Shown here piece after piece: positions 9,880 through 21,845 of a stretch of DNA of 64,000 nt. Position 1 is the stretch's first letter. Every line of letters begins with the position of its first letter. Both the position numbers and the translations under genes were made by a program. The notes beneath the pieces were generated by a model, which was given only the letters and a program-made list of their open reading frames with translations, was not told where the DNA came from and did no database searches. Origin of the DNA: Chrysemys picta bellii (taxonomy: Eukaryota; Chordata; Testudines; Emydidae). The stretch covers positions 13,636,836 to 13,700,835 of the forward strand of contig NC_088805.1 in NCBI RefSeq assembly GCF_011386835.1. Direction: 5' to 3'.

Positions 9880-12800
9880 CATGCTAAGTTTACTTGTTCC
9901 ATTCAGTACTCAGACGGGGATCCACGATGCTGTACATTTCTCTCTACCAATGTTCTTATGTAATCACGGTCACACAAAACATTTTATATAGAGAGAGTAA
10001 ATTGAAAGCTAAGAAAAATGGGAAGATTTTAAGTGGCATGGAGGGGAAGGGGAGAGAATGCTGGATAGACAGGGCAGCAAAAGTGACATAAGCAATCCCA
10101 GAAGACAGTGGAAAAAAGGATAGAAGAGCCAAACCTGAGGAATGAAGTTGGTAGATAGACAAGAGATCAGAGAGGGAGGGTGGAGCTAGACCATGGGGGG
10201 GGGGGGGTTTCAAAAATGGAAGGCCATTTTGAAATGTATTTGCTAGGGCTAGGAAGTCTGTTAAGAGGGTGGAGAATGGTCCCATGTGCAATACAACTAC
10301 AACCATGCCAGGAGAGTCATTCGCAATATGACTCCATTTTATAGTGCAGTCAGGGATTAACTATGTTCCTAAGCCCTATGGACTTCTGAGCAGGCATCTG
10401 TACCATAGATGGGGTCCTATTCTTACAGAAAGTTCTAAATTCAGGTGTGTGACAAGAAAGCCAGAGATATTGGACTTCACACAGACTGAGAAGCAGTCAA
10501 ATAGGCAAGAAGCAAAGGGATCACTGAGTGATTCCCTTTGAAAATTTTTATAGAGATCTCAAATCATGCAGACACTTTTGGGAAGGTATGGCACAACTCA
10601 TATTTTCAAAGAGACAAAAAGTTAGTTGCTTTTTCCCTTCCTATATTTCAGCCCGAACACCTGGGAGAGCATGTCTGGACCTGACGGTTCCCATGTAAAG
10701 TAACTTTGGGATGTGAAATGTCTTTTTGCTCTTTGCAGAAGTGCTAGTTTACCTTCTAAATTATATGTACCTCATGGCTAGTTTTTGGATGAAGCAATGT
10801 TTTGCCCATTTGTATTTGTAGACTGTGGGAAAAGAAAGCTCACTTGCCTGTCATGAAATTAAATTTTAGTGCTTTAATTTTTCACCATAACCTTGTTTTA
10901 TTTGGGGATGTTTTCCCCATACTGGTCCGACATACACTGTAATTCCTGTAGTTCTGAGGGACCTGATAATGACACAATAGTGCCCAATATTGTTAGGGTA
11001 TGTTTTGGTCTTGCAGAGTATAGCAAATTCAACTGTGTTTTAAACTTTGTTCCTGAACTGTGTAACAACCCTAAGTACAAGGCTGTAGCACCGTTTGGAA
11101 ACAGTTAAAACATGATTCAGCCCCTTTACACTACAAGACCAAAACACATTTTAGTCAGGTCAAAGGCTACTGTGGTGAAATGTGATTCCCCACCACAGTA
11201 GTTATAAATTGTATTAAAGCTACTGTTACAATTATATAATACACAGGTTAAGGAAAGAATGTCACACTGTAGACAGGATCACTAATGCTATCCAGTGAAG
11301 TCCGGACCCAAACCCAATTCCATTCCTAGGTCTGAAACCTGATCACACTGAAGTTAGTGGCAAAACCCCCATTGGTTTCTGGTGCATCAGGGTTTAGCCC
11401 ATGGTCTTATGATAATATTGGTATTAATCAAATATATGTGACTCTTCATTTGAAAGTATTCAGAACAGCAATGCTGTCATCAGGTTAACAAAAGCAGGTT
11501 CACTTTTGCTTAACAGAGAGTGATACATTATCAGCCATCCACAGCCATTTATTTTAACAGGGGATTGTCTCAGCCTGCATCAGGTCCTATATAGAAACAA
11601 GGGAATTTGTCACCTCATTACAACTTTCCTGAGCAACATCTTTAAACAAATACACATGGAAAGTAGCCAATTATTTCCAGGGAAAGCAGACCCTTTTCAG
11701 GATACAACTTTCCATGCAAGAAGCCCAGTGCAAACCAAACAGGTTGTTTCCACAAGATTAGGATGCAAACACCATCTAAACACAATTCTGTCAGTTTGCA
11801 AAGGCCTTTAGGTGTTTAAAATAATAATAAAAAAAAAAGACCCTCCACCCTTAGACTTTTCCTGCTTTGATCCAACATTAATGAACTGGCTAAGAAGTGA
11901 CACCTAATTGACTCACTAACATTAGCCTGTTAACATCTTCTTACTAAGGCTTTTCTCATATCCTCTAGCAGAGACATGAAAGCTGCAATGAGATTGTGCA
12001 TTTTGTTGTTCAGTTCAGAGCACATATTAAAAGGAATTACAATAAAATTGGGCTGATTTTCAACAAGCCACTGTCCAGAAACAGATACATGCAAACAGAG
12101 TTGATTGAATTGATAGATTAGATAGGATAGGTAATATTCATTCCTTCCCCCAACTGTATTCTACAATTAGCATTTTTGTAAACAAATTCAAGCCCAGCAA
12201 ATGAGATACTGGGAAAAATTCTGGAAGTCCTTACTCATGCAAGACATATGGTGAAGTCAATGGGAATTAAACTCAGTGGGAGTTTTGCCTCAATAAGTAT
12301 TGAATTAAAAACCAAATACAGATCTCAGAATCAGGCTCCATAGGAATGAACCCACAACGAGTGAAATACTGTAGAAAACGGCAGCATAGCCATATTTATA
12401 ATCAGCACTGGGGCAAAGCTTTTAAAAGGTAAAAAATTATTTTAGTGTCTCAATTTTTGGGTGCCCAAACTTATACCTGAAAGGGGCCGGAGTTTCAGAG
12501 ACAGGATGGATCTATGCTTGGATCTGAATCTGAATCACAACAGATCCTACTGATGGCTCCACATAGTGACCCAATTAGTTCAATGGGGCTCCACACAAGC
12601 ACAGGGGTTTGTTGAAGCAGAGCTATTTGCAGGATCTAGTCTCCAGTTTGATTTTGTAAAACCAAAGCCACCATGTTTTTGCCCAGCTCTAATCAGCGTA
12701 TAGTGCAAACATTTATTTCCTTTCTGACCATGCCTTGATATTGGAATGGAACCATCTTGCAGAAAGGTTTGACACACACTGTTCAGATGCCACTGGAGCA

Positions 12801-13118
12801 AGTGCAAGGCCCATATGGGACCAGCTCAGCTCATAACCTTAAAAAGAAACTTTCTAAAGATTTTAGGTTCATTATTTCAATTGATTTTTAATCATAGGTT
12901 TCCAGTCTGTCATTCAATGGAGTTCTCACATTTGTGTTTCCTTTTTATTAGGTGAAAACTTAGGGCCTGGATTTGATTTTAGGGTTTATTTGAATAGTTA
13001 TAGTTTAACATTTGTTTTCAGGAATTTTAGGCTTTCAAACATTATTTTAAAGGTATTGGTTGCTATTAACATTACACAGTGATAACACTGTGCACTACAC
13101 ATTTTAAAGGTATATTTG
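9880..13118. other. Intergenic or gene A intron, no gene recognised
   Basis: AT-rich sequence with a 13-base G run at 10195-10207 and only short open frames. Sparse old-repeat-like words occur (for example gtgaagtcaatgggaatt near 12250). No RNA gene or coding exon is supported. Confidence 0.5.
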
Positions 13119-13119
13119 T

Positions 13120-13365
13120 CTCTGTGCCAAGACAGAATTGGAGAGGAAGCGCGCGGTCTTGTGAGTGAAGCAGGGCACTGGGAACCAGGAGGTCTCAGAT
13201 CTATACCCTGATCTGCTGTAGTCTTCCTCTGAGAACATGGGCAAGTCACTAAATCTGTCAGCCTCAGTTTTGCAACCTGCAAACTGTTGAAAATAATATT
13301 TTCCTGTCTCATGGGGGGACGCTTAGTTTATATTTGTAAAGTGCTTTGAGATTCGTGGATGGAAG
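13120..13365 (+). mobile_element. MIR-type SINE relic
   Basis: Plus-strand MIR pattern: gcagggcactgggaaccagg, catgggcaagtcactaaatc, cctcagttttgcaacctgc and a 3' end tttgtaaagtgctttgag. Diverged but nearly full length. Confidence 0.7.
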
Positions 13366-13657
13366 ATTCTAGAGAAGTGTCCCAGAAAGTAATCCAGCCG
13401 TCTTCAGTGAATCCCCTAAACACGCCACAGTGCTGAGCTACTGGAAGGTTTGTGGTGTTTCCTGTGAGATGTATAGGACAGGGTCTGTGTGCACTGAAAA
13501 TCTCCAGTAAGACACAGGGTAAGTCTACCATCTTCACTAAAATCAGTTTCAATTCCATTTGCATTTGTTGCTGTTACATAATCAGCGCGGGAGTCTAACT
13601 GTCATTTGGTATCTACTGTACAGAAGGATTTCTTCTCCAGTGACGCTATCTGGGAAA

Positions 13658-13814
13658 GGTTTCAGAGTGGTAGCTGTGTTAGTCTGTATCCAGCAAAAAG
13701 AACGAGGAGTACTTGTGGCACCTTAGAGACTAACCAATTTATTTAAGCATATGCATTATGCTTAAATAAATTGGCTAGTCTCTAAGGTGCCACAACTACT
13801 CCTCCTCGTTCTTT
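13658..13814 (+). mobile_element. Fold-back tRNA-type SINE (turtle type), copy 1
   Basis: A SINE head (tttcagagtggtagctgtgt, tagtctgtatccagc) and body run to about 13751. After a 5-base spacer (13752-13756) comes the reverse complement of the body (13757-13814). The arms are about 57 bases and nearly identical. One duplication, tatctgggaaa, flanks the whole unit (13647-13657 and 13815-13825), so it went in as a single insertion or was reshaped in place. Confidence 0.8.
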
Positions 13815-14454
13815 TATCTGGGAAAAAAATCTTGCCAATAATTCTGACCCCCCCCCCCCAAAAAGGCTCCCAGGCTTGTAAATGACAATAGAAACATCCC
13901 ATTTGTTAAGTGGGAGCGCTCTCAGTTTCCTGGAATTGCAATGCTTTTGGCATTAACCTCGGGAGAGTGGAAGGTTCATCACTGCTTATCCAGTCCCACA
14001 TTGGGTGTTTCATAAGTACTATGGCTTTATTTCTCACTGGCCATCAGGACTGTTTCTGATTTCCAGTGCTGTGTGATACAAACCATTAGATGAGAAAATA
14101 ATATATTTTTAAAAAACTGGAACCCTTCGATAGATATAATGGTATAAGATAGACTATTGACTATTCCCTTCATTGTACATCCGATGTCTGTAAAGTCAAA
14201 GTCCTGCTAGATGTAGCAGAAATCACTATTATACTCCTATATTAATTTCAATACAGATTTTTTTAAACAGCTATGGTTGAGATGAAAATTATTTGAGTCA
14301 CATATCTACCTAAGCTTTTCAAATGAATCAGCACAGTGTGGGGGCGGGGAAGGGAAGCAGAGGATAGCTAGCCGTTTGAAACGTGTACATTAAATGCGTA
14401 CACCAAAGGGATAAATGATCTGCAGCCCTCCTCCAAAGTGCAGAACCTTAGGTC

Positions 14455-14540
14455 TAGATTCAGGTGTCAGTTACATCACTGAATGGAGTTCTCTCTGGAT
14501 TGACACTAGTGTAACTGAGATCAGAATCTGGCCCTTGTTC
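14455..14540. repeat. Short palindromic repeat with gtgtaactga words
   Basis: Contains tctagattcaggtgtcagtt and the near-inverted gtgtaactgagatcagaatc around a short middle. A similar unit is at 47826-47938. It is likely an old amniote TIR element. Confidence 0.4.
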
Positions 14541-15211
14541 TCCCAGTGCTGACCTGCCCTTACACACAATCTGTTCACATCACAATTAGAGAGATTTTAC
14601 AGGGTGTTGTTAAAAAGGACTGAAGAACAGAAATAAAAAAAGTATGTAAATAAAAATCCTTGGCAATCAATACAAGACACATGTTGCCCCCCAGGGAATG
14701 AAAGCTTATGGAGACCGTGACATATGCCTGCCTGGTGCTTTCATTCTTGGAAGGCAGAGAAAACCCAAAATCAAGCTGACTGTGTAATACAGATCAGAAA
14801 TGTCTTTATCCCCTTAACAACATAACATACAACTATTTTAGATTCCTATCGGGCCTTACATCCCAAAGGAACCCAAGGTGCTTCACAAACCGGACACACA
14901 GCATCAGCAACCTTCTGCATATGCTCACATTGTACAAGTTAATGGTGACTGGGGAATTTTGGGCAAAGACATTGAAGCAAACCCCTACTAGTCTTACAAA
15001 AAGTGACAGGAGATCTCAAATTATCCACAGAGAGCAGACATAACCTCAGTTTGTCCTCTGCTCCTGTGGGATGGTTTAGAAAACCCAATGTTACCCACAA
15101 ATGCTGATGACCCAGTGAGTAACACTTCTTCTTCCCAATTTTTAAAAAACCGTAGCCCATCTCTACCACAATTTTAGATCCACCCCACACACTAAGACAT
15201 GAAATAGTCAC

Positions 15212-15239
15212 CTACCAGGTAAAGCTTGCATTTTTCCAT
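15212..15239 (-). CDS. TBX16: Gene A candidate first coding exon (tentative)
   Basis: On the minus strand an ATG at 15239 starts MEKCKLYLV plus one base, followed by a possible donor G|GTGACT. Joined to the exon at 9177 the split codon becomes Asp, giving ...LV-D-VKAQCDA, in frame. Support is the phase match, the donor, and the need for a start upstream of 9177. The exon is only 28 coding bases in a 6-kb intron with few strong competitors, so this may be chance. Confidence 0.28.
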
Positions 15240-16362
15240 GTACTGTGAAGCCAGAGAGGTTGTGGAAGTCACCGTAGGCGAGAGATCCACCAGAACTCTT
15301 ATCTCACGAAAACCAAAACAGTCCAGTTCAAAATCAGAAGGCTTGATTTCTCAAAGAAAGCGAGCGCCCTTCTGTTATCCAGTGTCAAGAGTGACTGGGG
15401 CTCCAAGCTAAGCTAGCCAAGGTGAGTTCCTGTTTTATGAAGGCTAATGAGCAGGGAGGAGCTTCTCTCCAGGGTTGTCCCCTTGCAGTCCTTTGATGTC
15501 CAAAGGGACAAAGAGAGGAAGGATTTGCAGCAATGGCTGGGCTGAGGGAAGAAAATCAAAGAGAATTAACATGGCTTTGACATACAGGAAACCCTACAGG
15601 GGAAATGCACCTTGATTTACTGCTAACACACTTTTAAACAAATAGAGACAAGACCAAAAATGCCAGCTGAAGATGTACCTACAAAAAATAACTTAATTGC
15701 AGACAACAGAGGAGATTTCCCTCTGGCAGTTTTGGGGTTTTGATAAAACTTTCATCTCCTGAACAGATTTCTGCATTCCAAACACAGAGCTTGTGGTTTC
15801 TTTTAACTGTTGAAACTGTGGGATGTATCAATTCAGGAAGACAATGATTTTTAAAAAGCGGATTCTCCCAAGATGAATGAAATAACTGTCTGATGTAACC
15901 TTTCACTCTCATAACACATTACTGAAATATCCCTTTTCTTTTGTCAATAGAGGTCTTCAACCCCATTGGTATGAAATTCAAGGGAACCTCAGCAGAAATT
16001 CAAGGGACCACCAAAGCGTTACCTGACTATATCTGTCCCTTCAACAGGGCTCGGCAGTATAATTTATTTTCTTTTTTATCACATCAATTTTCTATTGCAT
16101 TGTACCCATTGATACAACAGAAATTTATTCTCTTTGGACAAATCCTGACACTCTTACTACACTCAAAAGTTTTGCTAGCACACCTCTGATGGTCAGGAGT
16201 GTGATTTTTTTTTTTTGCTGACATAGGTATGCTGGCAAACGTGTGGAGTCGGCTATACTAGCAAAGAAGTCCTTTTGCCTGTATAGTGCTTGGTTTGCTT
16301 GATGAACTGGTATAAGTTTACCAGCAAAAGGAATATTTTGCTGGTATTAACTGCATCTCTAT

Positions 16363-16545
16363 GTGGGTAAGGTAATCTCTTTCCTGAACCCAACTTCTGT
16401 TGGTGAGAGAGACAAGCTTTGTGTAAGCTCGACAGCTTGTCTCTCTCTCACCAACAGAAGTTGGTCCAATAAAAGATATTACCTCACCCACCTTGTCTCG
16501 CTAATATCCTGGGATCAACATGACTACAACAATTCTACACCAGGT
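16363..16545 (-). mobile_element. Fold-back SINE, second family ('accaacagaagttggtcc')
   Basis: A minus-strand SINE copy (16432-16545, reading from gttgtagtcatgttgatccc to the body) faces an inverted copy of its body at 16363-16420. The shared segment is caacttctgttggtgagag on one side and ctctcaccaacagaagttg on the other. No clear target duplication was seen, unlike the fold-backs of the other SINE family. Confidence 0.65.
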
Positions 16546-18366
16546 TAACCTTTTAAGTGTAGACTATACAAGGCCTAGTGTTTGTAGTCATTCAGTCACT
16601 GAATTCAAGGCTGAGTAGAAACTAATGACTTCAAGTTTGGCCCTTAATGAGTTTATCCTGAGAGTGTGACCAATAACATTTGTGCTTACAAGTGCTAAGA
16701 GATGGCTAATCAATTCTCATGCTTCAGGACATGAACTGACCACCACCTGGCCAAGAAAGGGATTTCTTTGCATCTATGTACAGCATTTCATTACTGGCTG
16801 TGTATATTAGGGGCCAACGCTGGTGGCTCAAATACTGATCACTGCCAAGGCCAGATATTGGTCTTGATGGATCAGAGTCTGATTCCATTGACAAACTCTT
16901 GTGTTCCAATCTTTTGTTAATTTCAAATGGCATGATTAGATAGCTGATTTAGGGTCTGATCCTCCTCCCTCTGAAATAGACAGAAGTTTTGTCACTGTCT
17001 TTAATGGCAGCAGGACCAGACCTTTAGTTTGGCGCATGAAATACATATTTTTAACATGCCTATTCCTTTATAGGACTTTTGTTTAAAGTGGATGTTAGCA
17101 TAGTTAATATTAATTCAGAAATAAATTAAATAGTGATAAAAGACATCTTCAGCAATAGTAGTTAGGAGCCTGAGATTACTTATCTTTGAACCACCCCGTA
17201 TGCCACTCCCCTCCTCTCAGTTTTACACTCCCCTCCTCTCAGTCACACACTACGACTAGATCTCAGGATGTAACCAGCGCCTGCTCTGGTTTTAATAAAA
17301 GGGATTTTCTCTTCTCCTTTATTGCAACTCATTGTCGTCTGCAGTAACTTGGCTGTGGTAGGTAGGTCCCGCTACCCAAACACAGCACTAATGATATGAA
17401 TGGATCCAAATCTTGAACATTCTGAAGGGAATGAAAATCCAAATTCTTATTACCACACGGCCAAATCTTGAGACCCTTACACTCAGACAAAATTCCCCAG
17501 TGACCTCAGTGGGAGCTACCCTGAGTAAACACTTAATCAAGGCCTCAGGATTTGGCCCAGAAAGGGTTCGAATAGAAACATTTGTAGACCACTTCTGTAA
17601 TCACTACCCCATTGGCCAAGATCAGCATATTGTGCTTTGCATTGCTGAAAACTGGACCACACTGGTCATGGTGTCTTTCTGTTGCTGTGGGTTGAGACTG
17701 AAAATGTTGCTCCTTGCCTCACTCTACCTAAGGGCTGGAAATAAAAATATATAACCCCACCCTAGACCCCAGTTCCTGCACTGGTAGGCCCAGGAGCCTT
17801 CCTCTTGCTCCTGCTAAACACGGGCCCTTTGACACACTGGAGCTGAGGTGTCCAAGAGTGTGCTAGGCTGACAGGGGATTTCCATTCTTGGGGGAGTATG
17901 GGCCATTTCTAGTAGCACATTGCACTCTGGGGCATCCCAGTCCTGAAGGGGTGATGTGCCAACGCTTAGCGCAGTGGAATCAGGAAGAATGTTTTGTGAG
18001 TAGTTGTAGAGTGACAGGTTACTGACGCCTGGGAAGACTCCACCCGAGGAGGATTTTTGTGGGAAGGGTTAGTCTACTGGTCAGGTCCCTTGAAGAGCCA
18101 GGAGCAATCTACCTGACTGCCCCTTCAGATGGGAGGTGGGGCGGAGGGAGGAATGTCAAACAAAAGACCACAGTTTCTTCCCCTGCAGAGACAGCTAGGG
18201 ACATCTCTAGAATTGGGGAGCTCAGCCCTTGAAAGGGAGGTTACTGTTTGGAAGTGGAAAGACGATCCTATGGGGAAGGAGAATCAGCTCTCTGTTTTGG
18301 GGAGAGGAAGGATGACCTTGGGGTAAAGGCAATGGACTGGGGGGGCACAAGATCTGGAGCCTATTC

Positions 18367-18580
18367 CTAGAGTGAGGTTTGGTCTACACTACCAACTTAT
18401 ATCGGTATAACTGAGTGACGTAGTTATAGTGACCTAATAAAACCCCCGCCCCACATACCCCATATGTAGATATAGCTACTGCCTCTCGGGGAGATGGAGT
18501 ACCTACACCGACAGGCGAGGATCTCCCGCCCCAGCTCTAGCTGTGGCGCTGCAGCGCTGTAGGTGTAGACAAGCCCTGAG
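18367..18580. mobile_element. TIR element, 'GTCTACACTA' family
   Basis: Starts ggtctacactaccaactta, ends gctgtaggtgtagacaagc, with interior words (gcggtag/ctgcctctcggggagatgg) shared by other copies in this window. Non-coding. Confidence 0.55.
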
Positions 18581-19123
18581 AGGCACAGATGTTGCAAAGC
18601 AGTATCACTCTCCCTGTTCAGGATAAGGGACTAAACTTGTCTTTCCTTCAAGTCACACTTGCATTGGCTCTGATTTCCTAGATGAGCGGTGGTCCCCTTG
18701 TTCTCATCCTGTCAAAGGGAAGAGGTCATATTAGCTCCTGAAATCTAGGAAAAGGTGAGGAGAGCATGGAAAATAAACCAAACAGACTGGTAATGTCAAG
18801 AGTGGGCCCCTCACCCTGCATAGGTTGACTGGGGATCCTGAGGCTCTGGGTAGAAGCAGCTCTGGGACAAGGAACAACAGAGACTCCTCAATTCTATGTT
18901 AAAAAGAACATGAAAAAGATCCGAAGACAAATTGTTCCAGGGTCAGACCTTCTCCTTCAGTTCTCCCAGCCCCAGTAGCAAGCAGAACAGTATTGAAAAT
19001 GACTCTTGTTGCTCTCCCCACTGATAAGGTGGAAGCAGCCACTGAATCCTCCTTCTCAGCCCTGATTTTCTAGTGACACTTTTTCTGCCATAGAAAGGCA
19101 TATGGGGGCCGTAACCAGAGGAT

Positions 19124-19414
19124 ATATCTACACTGCAATAAAAGACCCACAGGCATGGCTGCAGCTGGCCTGGGTCAGCTGACTTGGGCTCAAGGGGCTA
19201 GGGCTGCGGGGTTGTACAATTGCAGTGTAGACTGCCCGAGCCTGGGCCCTGATCATCCGGGAAGGGGGAGGGTCGCAGAGCCCAAACTCCAGCACGAGCC
19301 CAAACATCTACTGCAATTTTTAGCCCCACATCCCAAGCCCCACGAATCCAAGTCACCGACTGGGCTCTGAGATTCAGTGCTGCAGGTTTTCTATCGCAGT
19401 GTAGACGTGCCCAG
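19124..19414. mobile_element. TIR element, 'TCTACACTGCAATA' family
   Basis: Ends atctacactgcaataaaag and ttctatcgcagtgtagacg are inverted repeats. The interior is GC-rich. The long open frame crossing it is not a gene. Confidence 0.6.
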
Positions 19415-20469
19415 AGAGCCTGAGATCTGCGCTCATTGCAGAAGATGGGAGAAGAAAGAGAAAAGAGGGTCACATTCAAACTAGTGGTGAGCTGGATTAA
19501 CATCCAACTCAGTCAACAACTGCACAGCAATAGCACCACCAGGGATTTCACACAAGTGCCCCACCAGACTGTCCAGTGTATCAGGACTTAGTGCAATGCC
19601 TTTTATTGGTGTACGCACTATCTCCCTCATCCACTTCATCTGGACGTTCACCATCGGTATTTCTGGCAACACATATTTTCTGTAAACACCCATTCCTTTC
19701 ATCTCCTCCCAACTGATTGATGGGGAGGTGGAGTCATTAATTACCAATTACTAGTTAACAGCTAGCGCGCTCTCAGCCATTCTAGCAGATAGAGAGGTTT
19801 TAAAAAGGGAAGAAAAGTGAATTTGTTATAATTGCTAGAAAGTGTGGCTAATAGCAGCAAAACCCATGAAATTCACCACCGCCAAGGTGGAATTTAACAC
19901 ATTACCCTCTGTCTGTCTGTCCCCAGCGTGCCTCAGGCTATTCACTGAGAAATCAGATGTGAAGGGCTGGCCTCTAACAATTCATGGGCAAATTGGATGG
20001 GTGGGAGGGATGAGGGGGAAGGAGAGGGAGGCTGGGAGTGGGGCAGTGAAAGGTGAAAGTCAGTGATGTGTACAGCTCTGCGCCCAGCACATTTACAGCA
20101 GTGGGTAAAGATCATATTGTACCTGACTCTAAACAGGAACTGCCCCCAGCATCCGGAAGGGAATGAGGAGGGGAAGGCACATGGCATACACCAGTGGATA
20201 TGGGATGAAGGGAGAAGGGGAGGAGTAAACACAGCATTTATTTTTGTCTCTCCAATGAGCTGATCTCAGTGCTTTTAACAAAACAACCTTTTTCTGGCCA
20301 ATTTCCTAGCATGTGAAGAGTTTTCAACCCTCTCTCCACCTTTTAGCAGCTAACACATAGCAGGACTTTGTGCTGAATTGGCCCACATGCATACCATATC
20401 ACATTCCCGGCTTCTTTTGAACCACTCGCATGTGGTATTGGCACAATAAAGACCAGTAGGTCAGCAACC

Positions 20470-20860
20470 CTGTGGCCTCAGTTGTTGGGGTTGGATCCTA
20501 TAAGATTCTGAATGGTCTGCACCCGCATTGCTCAGCTGCAGTTCCTAGAACGCAAACCCCGACCCAACATCTTCTGTTCAGTAGGCTTGCCAGGTTCCAA
20601 GTTACTATCAGGAGCGTTGAGATGCAATAGACATCCAGATGAGGGGTAATGATCCTTTTGGGTAGAGGTGGCCTTGAAAGTCACATGTGTTAAACCTTAT
20701 CACTGCCATCTCCAGTTTTGCTTGGTAGCCAAAGGTTCATTAGATATAGGCCCCCGTGTACGCCACAATTTCATGGCTGTGGAATTGGCTGCAGAATTAT
20801 GTGCCAGAACATGAGCCTTCATTTTTTGTTTTTAAAAAAGACTGTTTCTAGCCCTCATGG
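20470..20860. repeat. Possible old LINE fragment
   Basis: The words 'ttctgaatggtctgcaccc' and 'ggggtaatgatccttttggg' look like decayed LINE 3' sequence, but I cannot assign a family. Confidence 0.25.
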
Positions 20861-21599
20861 TTGTTAAGAGAATGTTAAAAACATGAACAGGGTGTAACTG
20901 AAGCAGCGTGGTCTTCCCGAGTCTGCAAGCAGCCTGAAACAATGGCTCAGAGAAGTATGAACTGCAGTATATTCAGCTCAGTGGGGTGTTATCTCTGAAA
21001 CCTAAAAATAGCAATGTTGGCATTTTAACTATTAATCATTTTAGCAGGGACTAAGGTGCTTATCCCAAACTGCCTCCTATGCTTCTCCAAACGCCAGAAG
21101 ACCCAGCTGCCCACACCTCCCTTGGCCACCTTTGATACCAGTATTAGTGCTGCATGCATGTATCTCTGGAAGAATGAAAATGTGGGGAAGACCTACAATT
21201 AATGGAATTTAATACAAAATAAACAGCAGGTGCTACTATCCTGACTATTCATTAATATCCTGCATTAAAAATTTTCTAATAAATCAGACACGTATCTTCC
21301 AGATTGCTATGGAATCCAGAGACACTGAAATAAAATTTAGGTCCAGGGCCCTGATTACGCGCACACAGACCCACCGGCGAGGAGCAGCATGCCCGCAAAG
21401 TCAGCGCATACTGAATCCATTTGCCCCTAGAGGAGGTGTCAGGATTACTCCCCTTTAGGTCTGGAGCAGCACACAATGGCACTAATGACCACTCCAGTAT
21501 CTAAGCTAACTAACTAGCAGTGTCCTGGCTAGACACTGACTTCAAACATCTCAGAAGGGACAGAAAGAAAAGAAAATGCAAAAGTTGCTCTCTAAGCAG

Positions 21600-21845
21600 A
21601 GCAGACACTTCTGCAAGAAGTATATTTAGTGGCCTGAGCAGAGAACTGGGAGTGAGGACAGAGAGATTCTATTCCTGATATTCCCACTGACTCAATCTCA
21701 TCTTGGGCAAGTTACTTAGGCTCTCTCTAGGGCTCGGTTTCCTCAATCATGGGGATGTGAAGCTAAAATCAACTGATGTCAGTAAAGTGTTTTGAGATCC
21801 CCACATGAAGTGCTAGAAAAGTGCAAAGTATTGCTATTATTCAGA
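21600..21845 (+). mobile_element. MIR-type SINE relic
   Basis: Plus-strand MIR pattern: ctgggagtgaggacagagag, cttgggcaagttacttaggc, ctcggtttcctcaatcatgg, gtaaagtgttttgagatccc. Old. Confidence 0.65.

Noticed and set aside
19481..19747. 88-codon minus-strand open frame (SPDTLDSLVGHLCEIPGGAI)
   Set aside because: Looks protein-like but I recognise no family, and it has no splice or phase link to the T-box genes. Left as a possible retro-derived relic.
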